A stretch of DNA of 64,000 nucleotides from DATMER01 sp963741305 (GTDB taxonomy: Bacteria > Acidobacteriota > Thermoanaerobaculia > Multivoradales > UBA5704). Position numbers and translations under genes: made by a program. This document shows, one piece after another, positions 49,576-57,583 of the stretch. The notes under the pieces were generated by a model. The model was not told the DNA's origin, did no database searches, and worked only from the letters and a program-made list of their open reading frames with translations. How positions within the stretch are numbered: the first letter of the stretch is position 1; every line of letters begins with the position of its first letter. The stretch is taken from contig CAVUHL010000003.1 of assembly GCA_963741305.1 (NCBI GenBank), positions 6,138,001 to 6,202,000 on the forward strand, read 5' to 3'.

Positions 49576-50031
49576 TCAGGACGGAAGATTGGCCAGGATT
49601 TCCGGCACCGTAGCCGTGTAGGCCTGGAAGAGGTTGACGTTGGGCGCATGCTGCGAGGCGTCGTTCAGGGCAATGAAGTCCCCGAACGCGGCCACGTTGT
49701 TGGCCACCGGAATCAGCTCCTTGCCACCCACCACGAACGAAAGAAGGGCGTCGAAGATCGGGCCCACCTTTGCCACGAAATCCCCGATGTACGCGGAGAA
49801 GCTGCCGTCGAATTCGGTGATGACCGCGATGACATAGGAATCAGTCGATTTTCCACCGGGCTGCAGGTTGGGAGTGGACGCATCGAGCAGCAGGATGCGG
49901 GCGTAGTGCACCGTGCCGATCGACGTGAGCGCGGCGTCGAGCTCCGAATTGCTCTGCCCCAGGGTTCCGCTGAGTGTCGTCAGATCGGTTCCGGGAATCA
50001 CCGGCAGGATGAGCGTAAGCGGACTGGCCAT
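49576..50031 (-). CDS. Hypothetical partner of the Dyp peroxidase
   Basis: 151 residues from ATG 50031 with AAGGAG upstream. It reads LTLILPVIPGTDLTTLSGTLGQSNSELDAAL, then VHYARILLLDAS and ITEFDGSFSAYIGDFV, an arrangement like ferredoxin-fold repeats (resembling half of a Dyp or chlorite-dismutase-type fold). No catalytic residues are evident. The tight 6-base spacing suggests it works with the peroxidase. Confidence 0.6.
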   Translation of the reverse strand: MASPLTLILPVIPGTDLTTLSGTLGQSNSELDAALTSIGTVHYARILLLDASTPNLQPGGKSTDSYVIAVITEFDGSFSAYIGDFVAKVGPIFDALLSFVVGGKELIPVANNVAAFGDFIALNDASQHAPNVNLFQAYTATVPEILANLPS

Positions 50032-50101
50032 AGGGTCGTCTCCTTGATTTGTCGGGTCTGCCCCAACTAGTGAGACGAAGGCCAGACAAATTGCAGGACC
50101 A

Positions 50102-50127
50102 CCCGGCCGGAGACGTCTCCGGCCGGG
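50102..50127. terminator. Perfect 26-base palindrome between minus-strand genes
   Basis: CCCGGCCGGAGACGTCTCCGGCCGGG has no mismatches. It lies after the 216-residue gene and before the Dyp-partner gene, so it could end or attenuate the upstream transcript. There is no clear U-tract. Confidence 0.5.
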
Positions 50128-50140
50128 CTCCCTTGCCTTC

Positions 50141-50791
50141 TCAGCGCGAGGTGGAAGGAGCCGCCGCGCGGTATGTGCCCCGATCCGGGTCCCAGCTCCG
50201 CTGCCGGTGCCCATCCCCGTTCCGGCTCCCGTTCCTGAGCGCGCGGCCGATCGTCAACGCGAGCGACCCTACCAACACCCAGGGCACGGCGGCGAACACA
50301 TAATCGAGCGGCTGGTGCATCAAGTCGGCCCGGTGCTGCCCGCGCCGCGAGCGCAGGCCGTGGCCCTTGATCTCGCTCTTGAGCCCCGCTTCGGCGAACG
50401 GGTTGTCTGGGCGTCCACGGAGGAGGCCCGTCACCCGGCTCTCGAGCACGTCCACGCGGTCGCCCAGGACGAGAAGGAGCCAGTGCGCCAACTGTCCTTC
50501 GCTGTAGCGGCGGTAGGCGTACCGGCGGATCGCGCCGGACAACCCCTTGGGCGGGCAGGCGGTGCCGAAGACCGGCGTCAGGAACTTGTGCTCGGTCGTC
50601 TTCTCCCGGGGCCAGCGCTCCGCCTGCCGCTCGGGGAAATGCCAGTGGGCTCCGGTCCCCTGGGGATTGAACTTTTCCTTGGGCACGGCCGGCCGGTCCT
50701 TGGGATCGAGGTCGACTCCCCAGCCGGGGATCGTGCGCCGAAGCTCTTCGCTCGAACGGGCATTGGGCGGTTTCTCAGCTGTATAGGCCAT
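50141..50791 (-). CDS. Hypothetical membrane-anchored protein next to a Zn-dehydrogenase
   Basis: 216 residues. N-terminal half: PPNARSSEELRRTIPGWGVDLDPKDRPAVPKE, HWHFPERQ, KFLTPVFGTACPPKGLSGAIRRYAY. C-terminal half: WLLLVLGDRVDVLES and one membrane segment (YVFAAVPWVLVGSLALTI). I have seen this protein type beside zinc alcohol/formaldehyde dehydrogenase genes, with no function known. It starts 16 bases after the dehydrogenase stop. Confidence 0.7.
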   Translation of the reverse strand: MAYTAEKPPNARSSEELRRTIPGWGVDLDPKDRPAVPKEKFNPQGTGAHWHFPERQAERWPREKTTEHKFLTPVFGTACPPKGLSGAIRRYAYRRYSEGQLAHWLLLVLGDRVDVLESRVTGLLRGRPDNPFAEAGLKSEIKGHGLRSRRGQHRADLMHQPLDYVFAAVPWVLVGSLALTIGRALRNGSRNGDGHRQRSWDPDRGTYRAAAPSTSR

Positions 50792-50807
50792 GAAGTTTTC
50801 CTCCTTC

Positions 50808-51956
50808 CTAGTGGGCCTGCGGCCGGATCAGGGGCTTGATGCACCCGTCGAGCTTGCTGGACATCATGTGATAACCCTCGGCGATCTCCTCGAGCGGAAG
50901 GACGTGGGTGACGATCTCCCGGGGCTTGAGCACGCCGTTCTTCACGTGCTCGAAGAGGCGCGGCCAGTGCCGCTTCACGTTGCACTGGTTCGTGCGGATG
51001 GTCAGCCCCTTGTTCATGGCGTCGCCGAACTTCACCGCGCTGAACAGCGGACCGTAGGCTCCGACCACCGAGATGTTGCCGGCCTTGCGCACGCTGTCGA
51101 TGGCCCAGTTGAGCGCCACCGGCGAGCCGCCCTGCAGCTTGAGCTTGCTCGCGGTCAACACCTGGAAGAAGCTGCCGTCCGCCTCGGCTCCGACGGCGTC
51201 GATGCAGACGTCGGCTCCGAGGAAATCGGTCTCCTCCTTGAGGAACTGCACGATGTCGTTGACCTGGGAGAAGTTGACCGTCTCCGCGTGCGCGAACTGC
51301 CGGGCCACCTCCAGCCGGTAGTCGAGGTGGTCGACCACGATCACCCGTCCCGCGCCCATGAGCCAGGACGACTTCGCGGCGAAGAGCCCGACCGGTCCGG
51401 CGCCGAAGACCACCACCACGTCCCCCTCGTTGATCTCGCCCAACTGGGCGGCGAAATACCCGGTGGGGCAGGCATCCGTGAGCAGGACCGCATCCTCCTC
51501 GTGCATCCAGTCGGGGATGATGGTCGGTCCGACGTCGGCGAACGGCACGCGCACGTACTCCGCCTGCCCGCCGTCGTAGCCGCCCGCGGTATGGGAGTAA
51601 CCGTAGATGCCGCCTACGGCGCTGGCATTGGCGTTCGTGTTGTGGCAGTTTCCATACAGCTCCCGTGCGCAGAAGAAGCAGGATCCGCAGGCGATGTTGA
51701 ACGGCACCATGACCCGGTCGCCGACCTTCAGGTTCTGCACCGAAGAGCCGATTTCCTCCACGACGCCGATGAACTCGTGGCCGAAGGTCATCCCGACGCG
51801 GGTGTCGGGGAGCATCCCATGGTAGATGTGAAGGTCAGAACCGCAGATCGCGGCGAGGGTGACCCGGACGATGGCATCGTTCGGGTGCTCGATTTCGGGG
51901 ATCGGTTTCCGCTCCACGCGGACCCGGTACGGGCCGCGATAGACCATTGCGCGCAT
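50808..51956 (-). CDS. Zinc-dependent dehydrogenase (formaldehyde-dehydrogenase-like, FdhA type)
   Basis: 382 residues from ATG 51956 (AGGAGG 9 bases upstream), not the Met nine codons earlier. Catalytic zinc: CGSDLHIYHG and GHEFIG; structural zinc: the closely spaced Cys in FNIACGSCFFCARELYGNC; NAD-binding fold: VVVFGAGPVGLFAA. It resembles glutathione-independent formaldehyde dehydrogenases and related medium-chain enzymes. It probably oxidises an aldehyde or alcohol with NAD. Confidence 0.85.
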   Translation of the reverse strand: MRAMVYRGPYRVRVERKPIPEIEHPNDAIVRVTLAAICGSDLHIYHGMLPDTRVGMTFGHEFIGVVEEIGSSVQNLKVGDRVMVPFNIACGSCFFCARELYGNCHNTNANASAVGGIYGYSHTAGGYDGGQAEYVRVPFADVGPTIIPDWMHEEDAVLLTDACPTGYFAAQLGEINEGDVVVVFGAGPVGLFAAKSSWLMGAGRVIVVDHLDYRLEVARQFAHAETVNFSQVNDIVQFLKEETDFLGADVCIDAVGAEADGSFFQVLTASKLKLQGGSPVALNWAIDSVRKAGNISVVGAYGPLFSAVKFGDAMNKGLTIRTNQCNVKRHWPRLFEHVKNGVLKPREIVTHVLPLEEIAEGYHMMSSKLDGCIKPLIRPQAH

Positions 51957-52115
51957 CGTTGTGCCCTCCTGCTGGTTGTTCATTCCGTGTGCGCATCATC
52001 GGAGCGAATAATTGCAAGAAGGCTGCCTGAGTAGACAGGAAGGTTCCTGAGCCCCGACGAGGTCGGCGGTCTTCCCGCCGCAGAGCTGGAACCGCGATTT
52101 TCCGCTCGTCCGGCG

Positions 52116-52490
52116 TCAGGAGCAGATCTGGCAACGGGTGCGGGCTCTCCCGGTCACCTCATATTGGGAGCCGGTCCACACACAGGGGTCCTGCTCGATG
52201 ATCGTGACGAAACAAGGTTCGTCGAGGCCGCAGACCAGATCCGCCTCGTCGTCGCAGTCCGCCAGGAAGCTGCTCGCCGCCGCGGAGCAGGTCGAGCCGG
52301 TTCCCGAGCAGTTGAACGACCCCCCCGGAAGGCAGGGGCAGCTGGCGAAGCTCGGCTCCGGCACCATTCCGGGATCCGCGGACGCCGGGGCGCAGATTCC
52401 ACCGGCTTCCTCCGCTTGTGCAGCCTGGACGGTGAACGCGGCAAGCAGACACAGCATCAGTACGAGCGAGAGTCTTACCTTCAGGTTCAT
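52116..52490 (-). CDS. Small secreted cysteine-rich protein
   Basis: 124 residues with a signal peptide (LVLMLCLLAAFTVQAAQA). The mature part has eleven cysteines (CPCLPGGSFNC, DCDDEADLVCGLDEPC, RTRCQIC) that should form disulfides outside the cytosol. No family recognised. AAAGGGAGA lies upstream of the ATG. Confidence 0.65.
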   Translation of the reverse strand: MNLKVRLSLVLMLCLLAAFTVQAAQAEEAGGICAPASADPGMVPEPSFASCPCLPGGSFNCSGTGSTCSAAASSFLADCDDEADLVCGLDEPCFVTIIEQDPCVWTGSQYEVTGRARTRCQICS

Positions 52491-53150
52491 CCTGTCGTCT
52501 CCCTTTTAGATAGATGTCTGGCTAAACGCTACAGTACGCCCAAGCGAGTAGATGCGCAAGCAGCCGGCGCCAGCCTGGCGCAGGTAAGTGACTTCCGAGG
52601 GCAGGTAAGTGAGTTACGGACGGCGGGTCAGTGACTTACCTGGGCAGGTCAGTGGCTTTCCTGCCCAGGTAAGTCACTGACGGGGCGCAGGTAACTGACT
52701 TCCCTGCCCAGGTAAACGACTTACGGGGGTCAGGTAACTGACTTACCAGGTCAGGTAGCTGACTTCCCCGTGCAGGTAAGCGGCTTACGGGGCACGGGGA
52801 AGTGAAGTCCCGACTAGGGGAACCAGAATGAAGTTGGTCATCGGATCGTGGCGTTGTCGAGCTGGATGCCAAAACACCCTCAGCCCCGGTAGGGGCGACA
52901 GAAGGAAAGCAGGGTGGAAACCCTGCGTGGGAGAAGGTAGCGGCGAGGCAGTCCTCCCGGCGTAACAGGGGCCTAGATACCTCGTCACAGTCCGCGCCCA
53001 AGGGGGGCTACTTGACCCTTCGGGTTGCGGCTATCCTGCGCTTGCTGTGTACAGAGTGGCCAATTTGGCCCCAATCCATTGGATTGCCCGCGAGTCAACG
53101 CAGGGTCTTACCGGCACAGCTCTTAGATCTTCCAAGGGACACGCTCGGCG
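52491..53150. other. 660-base region without a gene
   Basis: The first part holds a degenerate tandem array (listed separately). From about 52830 to 53100 the sequence has features seen in repeated intergenic DNA (CCCCGGTAGGGGCGACAG, then AGGGTGGAAACCCTGCG) and no frame with a ribosome binding site or recognisable product. Confidence 0.5.
52581..52800. repeat. Second degenerate tandem array, period about 21 bp
   Basis: About ten units of the type CAGGTAACTGACTTCC plus a variable tail; most are 21-22 bases, a few 18-26. Some units are inverted (TTACCTGGGCAGG...). The core TGACTT is shared with the large array at 20.0-21.0 kb. There is no coding potential. Confidence 0.7.
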
Positions 53151-53408
53151 CTACTCGTACCCTTGGCCACGTTTGAAGACGTGAAGGATGACAATGACAC
53201 CGACAGCTTGGTCCCAGCCGAAGCGGACACGCCAGCCGCCGACGCGCAGTCGATACTCGGGAGGCTGCTTGCCTGCGAGCTTGACCACGTCTCCCTGATT
53301 GGTTTCCGCGAGCTTGAGGATGGCGGCGACGATGCGTGAACGGGTCGGTCGATCGAGGCGGGCGAGATCGCGCTGGGCTCGAGGCGTCCAATCGACCTGC
53401 AGACTCAC
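53151..53408 (-). CDS. RelE/ParE-family toxin
   Basis: 85 residues: VDWTPRAQRDLARLDRPTRSRIVAAI, then KLAGKQPPEYRLRVGGWRVRFGW and VIVILHVFKRGQGY, the full RelE/ParE fold with the C-terminal basic strand. It probably cleaves mRNA on ribosomes or targets gyrase. It overlaps the antitoxin stop by 4 bases (ATGA). Confidence 0.88.
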   Translation of the reverse strand: MSLQVDWTPRAQRDLARLDRPTRSRIVAAILKLAETNQGDVVKLAGKQPPEYRLRVGGWRVRFGWDQAVGVIVILHVFKRGQGYE

Positions 53409-53653
53409 GAGAGCCCCAGGTTCCGTTTCAGCTCCTCCGTCGTGAGGCGCTTCCCTTCCTGATGCTCTCGCCAGGCTTCCGCCACTGCCGCAGCTTCCCC
53501 GGCCGTCTCGTGTTCATCGTCCTCGGGGGCGTTCTCCAGCGTGTAGAGCGGCTCAGCTGTCTCTTTCAGGACCTCGAGCAAGCGCTCGGCGCGGGTGATC
53601 TCGCTCTCGGGAAGGTCGTCGATCAGACGGTGAAGGCTGGCTCGTGAGGTCAT
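53405..53653 (-). CDS. Antitoxin of the RelE-type pair
   Basis: 82 residues from ATG 53653 with AGGAGA upstream. N-terminal helices SRASLHRLIDDLPESEITRAERLLEVL precede an acidic linker and the C-terminal EEGKRL-type helix (HQEGKRLTTEELKRNLGL) that wraps the toxin. The frame continues upstream into a TPR-regulator remnant, which is not part of this gene. Confidence 0.8.
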   Translation of the reverse strand: MTSRASLHRLIDDLPESEITRAERLLEVLKETAEPLYTLENAPEDDEHETAGEAAAVAEAWREHQEGKRLTTEELKRNLGLS

Positions 53654-53686
53654 AGGTATCTCCTCTTCTTCATTGTAGCGCGGTGA

Positions 53687-53841
53687 GCCAGCGTTACCCC
53701 TCCAAACCCACCCGCCCACCCGCCTCCGACAGCAACCCCACCGCACCCACCCCCGCTCCCACAACCTCCAAGCTTCCTTCGCCACCACCTCAGCCTCACC
53801 TTCCCCCGCCCTCAGCAACGCTTTGGCTTTCTCCGCCATCG
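53687..53841 (-). pseudogene. Fragment of an XRE-TPR regulator
   Basis: The reading MAEKAKALLRAGEGEAEVVAKEAWRLWERG matches ALAAKARAFLRAGKVREGEGVSKEAWRLWGAG in the gene at 54518-55264 and KEARRLWVAG in the full paralogue at 55597-57057. Everything before and after is missing. It is a decayed duplicate. Confidence 0.65.
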
Positions 53842-53875
53842 CATACCCCCCAGTTCTCTCGGCCCGCACTGTGAA

Positions 53876-53897
53876 AACGTCTGAATTTTCAGACGTT
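53876..53897. promoter_or_regulatory. 22-base palindrome, possible operator
   Basis: AACGTCTGAA and TTCAGACGTT pair perfectly around TT. It lies just upstream of the TPR fragment, where the regulator's own promoter would have been, and may be a relic of autoregulation. No T-run follows, so a terminator is less likely. Confidence 0.45.
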
Positions 53898-53954
53898 CCC
53901 GGCCTTACGCCTGGTTGTTCCTGGTATGGCACTGATAAGGCGCAGGCGAGCGCT

Positions 53955-54521
53955 CTACGCTCGTCGCTGCTGCACCCTTTGGCGACGCTCCCGTTCCCGC
54001 TTCCATCTTTTGACGATGACACTTGCCCGTGAGGACTGCCAGTTCTTCCGGCCCAAGTAGGCTAAAGCGGCCAAGCTGCCGATGCCGAGAACCAAACCCC
54101 ATCTGCCATTCCTTCTGGAATAGCTCTCCATCATCTGGAAGGTGACGATCGTGGTGCCTGAAACCTCGAACCGCCAGATCTGGGGCCGCCAGCGATCAGC
54201 CTTGGGAGGTACCCAGAGTCGGACGCGCGCTCCTGGGAAAAGACGGGAGCACGCCTTACGGTAATTCGGTTCGTCATTCCAGTAGCTCCACTTTCCCGGA
54301 TGGCCCGAAAGCCAGAAGTTGACTCCCGCGACGCTCCCTCCTCGGCGCTTCATATCCTTGGTAGAGCTGACCCGTCCTTCTACGAGCACGAGGGAATCTT
54401 CAGGGGGAACCGTGAACGAAGATATCCAAGTCTTGAACCCGATCACGGCGATGATGAGGATCATGAGCATCAAGATATCCACGACAGCCCGGAACAGCCT
54501 CAGGATGTATTGCAAAGTCAT
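53955..54521 (-). CDS. Membrane protein, unknown
   Basis: 188 residues from ATG 54521 (AAGGGGA upstream). An N-terminal hydrophobic segment (AVVDILMLMILIIAVIGFKTW), an exported beta-rich domain (DSLVLVEGRVSSTKDM...NFWLSGHPGKWSYWNDEPNYRKA) and a second hydrophobic segment (WGLVLGIGSLAALAYLG) before a very basic cytosolic tail. The start overlaps the stop of the truncated XRE-TPR gene (ATGA). No family recognised. Confidence 0.6.
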   Translation of the reverse strand: MTLQYILRLFRAVVDILMLMILIIAVIGFKTWISSFTVPPEDSLVLVEGRVSSTKDMKRRGGSVAGVNFWLSGHPGKWSYWNDEPNYRKACSRLFPGARVRLWVPPKADRWRPQIWRFEVSGTTIVTFQMMESYSRRNGRWGLVLGIGSLAALAYLGRKNWQSSRASVIVKRWKRERERRQRVQQRRA

Positions 54522-55264
54522 TCCCCTTGGCGGCAGAGCCCCAACCCCACCCGCCCACCGTCCAACATCCCCGCCCCATCCACCCCCGCCCCCCACAACC
54601 TCCAAGCCTCCTTCGATACCCCCTCCCCTTCCCTAACCTTCCCCGCCCTCAGAAAAGCCCTGGCCTTCGCCGCCAGCGCATACCCCCTGACCCGGTTCTG
54701 CCACTCCTTCGTCCCTCCAACATACTCGGAGATCTCCACCGCCAGCTCTGCCCAATCCTCCGGCTCTCCATCCCCCGCCAACGATTTCTCGACTGCCAGC
54801 TCGCAGACGGCCCAGGTCTGGTATTCGGTCGCGATTCCGACCACCGCGAGCCTCTGGTCGGGGGTCAGCTCCTCGAGGTTGGCGAACAGCTCCTTGGCGG
54901 GGATGCGGTCTTCCGCTCGGGGCGGGGTGTCGGGGAGGCGCAGGGTGAGGAGCCTCTGGAAGGCTCGGTCGGCTCGGGTGCGGAGCGGCTCTCCGAGCTC
55001 GGCGAAGAGGGCTTCGGGGTCTCGGCCCACCCTTTGCCGGGTCCGGCTGAGGGTGTCGTGGAGCTGGAGGAGCTCGTCTCCCTGGTCGACCGTGATGCCG
55101 GCGGCCTCGGCCATCCGGTTCAGGAGGCTGGACGAGGGCTTGAGCTTGCCGCTCTCGCAATTCGTCAGGGTCCCCTTCTCGATTCCGAGGTCCTTGGCGA
55201 GATCCTGCTGCGTCTTGTCGGTCAGCGCGCGGAAGAGGCGCGCCAGCCGGTTCTCTCGGTCCAT
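54518..55264 (-). CDS. XRE-TPR regulator, C-terminally truncated
   Basis: 248 residues from ATG 55264 (CAGGGGGT upstream). Residues ~1-60 are an XRE helix-turn-helix (LARLFRALTDKTQQDLAKDLGIEKGTLTNCESGKLKPS). The rest aligns with the paralogue at 55597-57057 (YQTWAVCELAVEKS vs LQTWALCERIAEEA; AFLRAGK; SKEAWRLWGAG) but stops at the point where TPR repeats should continue. About 230 C-terminal residues are lost, replaced by a low-complexity tail. It is divergent from the exported-peptide gene, and an imperfect dyad (TTGGGAAAAATCCCAGA on its strand) lies upstream. Confidence 0.7.
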   Translation of the reverse strand: MDRENRLARLFRALTDKTQQDLAKDLGIEKGTLTNCESGKLKPSSSLLNRMAEAAGITVDQGDELLQLHDTLSRTRQRVGRDPEALFAELGEPLRTRADRAFQRLLTLRLPDTPPRAEDRIPAKELFANLEELTPDQRLAVVGIATEYQTWAVCELAVEKSLAGDGEPEDWAELAVEISEYVGGTKEWQNRVRGYALAAKARAFLRAGKVREGEGVSKEAWRLWGAGVDGAGMLDGGRVGLGLCRQGE

Positions 55265-55383
55265 TCCGACCCCCTGGTAGACAAAATCTGGGATTTTTCC
55301 CAAACTGCCACCTCCGAAGCACTCTTTCCTTAGGAGCGGGCCGCGGAGGTCCGCCGCTGGCTCCCGCTCAGGAGAACGACCCG

Positions 55384-55602
55384 ATGCGCAGAACCGTCAT
55401 CGCCCTGGCCCTCATCGGCTCCCTCGCTACCCAGCCGACCCTGCTCGACACATTCTGGTCCTTCTTCTCGACGATCTGGGCCGAGTCTTTAGGGGACGAG
55501 GGCTGTATTGGCGATCCGAATGGCGGCTGTGCTCCGGTGCCGAGACCGCAGTCCGGCGAGGGTTGCCACCCAGACGGGGCCGGCTGCCCCGAAGGGTCAT
55601 AG
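55384..55602 (+). CDS. Small exported peptide with DPNG-type motif
   Basis: 72 residues. The signal region (TVIALALIGSLATQPTLLDTFWSFF) is followed by a short Gly/Cys-rich secreted part: DEGCIGDPNGGCAP and GEGCHPDGAGCPEGS, two GC...DG-type repeats with four Cys. AGGAGAA precedes the ATG. It lies between a divergent XRE-TPR gene and a convergent HTH-TPR gene that overlaps its last bases. It parallels the GWxMDPxG peptide at 17.9 kb, also next to a TPR gene. Confidence 0.65.
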   Translation: MRRTVIALALIGSLATQPTLLDTFWSFFSTIWAESLGDEGCIGDPNGGCAPVPRPQSGEGCHPDGAGCPEGS

Positions 55603-57057
55603 GCTGAACCGAAGGCCCGGATCGTTCCGGGCACGGAAGAGGAAGGCCAGGACGCGGCAGGCAAGCTCGGCCGTGGCCTCTTCGCGTTCAGCTGCTTCAC
55701 GGAAGAGGCGTAGGGCGGACAGGGCCTCCGCATGCACTTCTTCAGACTGAAACGCCTGGCGGAGAGATTGAGCAAGAGACTTGACTTCAGCCGTCCGGCC
55801 TTCGTTTAAGAGCAGGCTCGCGTGCTCAAGCAGGGCGAGGGCGACGTCGTACCACATCTCCCTTGCGGCGAACTCTTGCCGGGCTTGGCCCAGCAATCGG
55901 CGGGCCTCCTCCAGTCGCCCAAGGCCGGCGGCAATTCGTCCTTCGAGCCAAGTGACCCGGTTCAGAAAGATTGCATCCCCCAGTTCGATGACCACCTCGC
56001 GGACCTGCTTGAGCAAGTCCAAAGCTTCTGTATGCCGGCCAAGGTGGCTTAGGTTCACTGCGAGATTGAACCGGTGGTTGTACCAGAGCCGCGGCTCGAG
56101 GTCCCTTTTCAGCAAGGGCTGCGCTTCAAGGAGGGTCTCGACGGCGCCCTCGTAATCGCCCGTTAGCTCTGAAATGGTGGCTTTATTGATAAGGATGCGG
56201 GCGGGGGTACGGCTCACGAGGAGAGCCGCGTCGAGGGTGGTGATGGCATCGCTGAACCGGCGCTGAGCGCGGCGCAGCGAGGCTTCCAGGTCGAGCAGGC
56301 GCCCCGGATCGAGGATGTGGTCCGGATCGGAGCCGGCGACCCAGAGGCGCCGGGCCTCTTTCATCGCCTTGTCGGCATCCTTCAGCTTGCCGGCGACGCG
56401 CAGCGTGTTGGCGAAGACCGCGGCCGCATACCCTTGGAGCCGGGTGCGCCAGCCATCCGGCCCCTTCACCAGGAGTGCGATCTGCCGGGCGAGCTCCGCC
56501 CAGTGGAAGGCCTCGCCCAGATCTCTCGACGCCGCCTGCACCGCCTCTTCGGCGATCCGCTCGCAGAGGGCCCAGGTCTGCAGCCCGCGGGCCGCTTTCA
56601 CGACGGGCAGCCGGTTGGCCTGGGGCAGCCGCTTGAGATACAGGAACCGGATGCCGGCCAGATCGCGAGCGGACTTGGCCTCGGCGGGACGGGGGTACTC
56701 GTCCAGCGGTGGCGCCGCGCGGGAGAGGGGGACGGACCTGGTCAGGATTCCCCGGAACCAGTGGGCGACTTCCCGCACTTCCGTTTCGACGACGTCTCTT
56801 TCCTGCGGCGTCAGCGCCGGATCGGGCACCAGGGCCTCGTAGCAGATCATGGCTCCGGCAATGTCTCCGGGAGTAGCCTCGACGCCTTTGAGGAGCCGCT
56901 CGAACTGGTCGTCGGTGAGGGGGGCCTCTTTGGTGAGGTGGTATGAGACGATCTTCCTGTCCATACCAATCTGGCTCCCGATCTGCGTCAGGGAGAGGTC
57001 CTTCATGGCGGCCAGCAACAGGACGACTAGCGGCCGTGCCTCGGGCGGACAGGTCAT
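55597..57057 (-). CDS. HTH-TPR regulator-like protein
   Basis: 486 residues. Residues ~18-65 resemble a helix-turn-helix (LSLTQIGSQIGMDRKIVSYHLTKEAPLTDDQF). A mid region (LQTWALCERIAEEAVQ...HWAELARQIALLV) and then at least six TPR-like helical pairs follow (for example DYEGAVETLLEAQPLL, HTEALDLLKQVREVV). The C-terminus HAEALSALRLFREAAEREE matches the TPR protein at 18256-19578. This HTH-plus-TPR build is that of peptide-responsive regulators, but sequence similarity to RRNPP proteins is not claimed. It is convergent with the peptide gene. Confidence 0.75.
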   Translation of the reverse strand: MTCPPEARPLVVLLLAAMKDLSLTQIGSQIGMDRKIVSYHLTKEAPLTDDQFERLLKGVEATPGDIAGAMICYEALVPDPALTPQERDVVETEVREVAHWFRGILTRSVPLSRAAPPLDEYPRPAEAKSARDLAGIRFLYLKRLPQANRLPVVKAARGLQTWALCERIAEEAVQAASRDLGEAFHWAELARQIALLVKGPDGWRTRLQGYAAAVFANTLRVAGKLKDADKAMKEARRLWVAGSDPDHILDPGRLLDLEASLRRAQRRFSDAITTLDAALLVSRTPARILINKATISELTGDYEGAVETLLEAQPLLKRDLEPRLWYNHRFNLAVNLSHLGRHTEALDLLKQVREVVIELGDAIFLNRVTWLEGRIAAGLGRLEEARRLLGQARQEFAAREMWYDVALALLEHASLLLNEGRTAEVKSLAQSLRQAFQSEEVHAEALSALRLFREAAEREEATAELACRVLAFLFRARNDPGLRFSL

Positions 57058-57195
57058 CAGGGCATCTCCAGGCAGCTCAGGGGTTCAGCTGCACCATTCT
57101 ATCCTGATCGGAAGATTCCCGGATCTGGTCTACCAGCCCTCCGGCCCTTCCTGGCTTCGGGGCATCCTCTCCTTCGAACGACCAAAGGAGACCCG

Positions 57196-57582
57196 ATGCC
57201 GACATCCTCTTCGTATTCGTCCGAAGCGCTGGCCCACCGCATCCACCTGCTCCGCCGCAAACGGAAGTGGAGCCAGGCCGACCTTGCCGCGCGGGTTGGC
57301 GCCACGCCTGCCCAGATCAGCAAGTACGAGAGCGGAGGCTACGAGCCGAGGCCCGAAATGCTGGGCCGCCTTGCCGTGGCCCTCGAAACTACGACCGACT
57401 TCCTGATCCTGGGACACGATTACAAGACCACCCCGGACGCTCAGCTCAACGCCCGCCTGTCCAGGCTCGGCAGCCTCCCCGAGGAGCTGCGCTCCGGCGT
57501 GACCGAGTTCCTCGATGGGCTGTTCCGGGTTCACGGGCTGCTCCAGATCCGCAAGGCGCGGAAGCCTGGAAAGCAGGACTGA
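57196..57582 (+). CDS. XRE-family transcriptional regulator
   Basis: 128 residues with AAAGGAG upstream. Residues ~12-68 are an XRE domain: LAHRIHLLRRKRKWSQADLAARVGATPAQISKYESGGYEPRPEML. A short helical C-terminus (LPEELRSGVTEFLDGLFRVHGLLQ) probably dimerises. It is followed 1 base later by a small basic/Pro-rich gene. Its target is unknown; it is divergent from the HTH-TPR gene. Confidence 0.85.
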   Translation: MPTSSSYSSEALAHRIHLLRRKRKWSQADLAARVGATPAQISKYESGGYEPRPEMLGRLAVALETTTDFLILGHDYKTTPDAQLNARLSRLGSLPEELRSGVTEFLDGLFRVHGLLQIRKARKPGKQD

Positions 57583-57583
57583 C

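Noticed and set aside
53405..54022. Single 205-residue protein joining the TPR fragment to the RelE-type antitoxin
   Set aside because: The antitoxin has its own AGGAGA and ATG at 53653; the upstream part is a decayed TPR piece that happens to be in frame.
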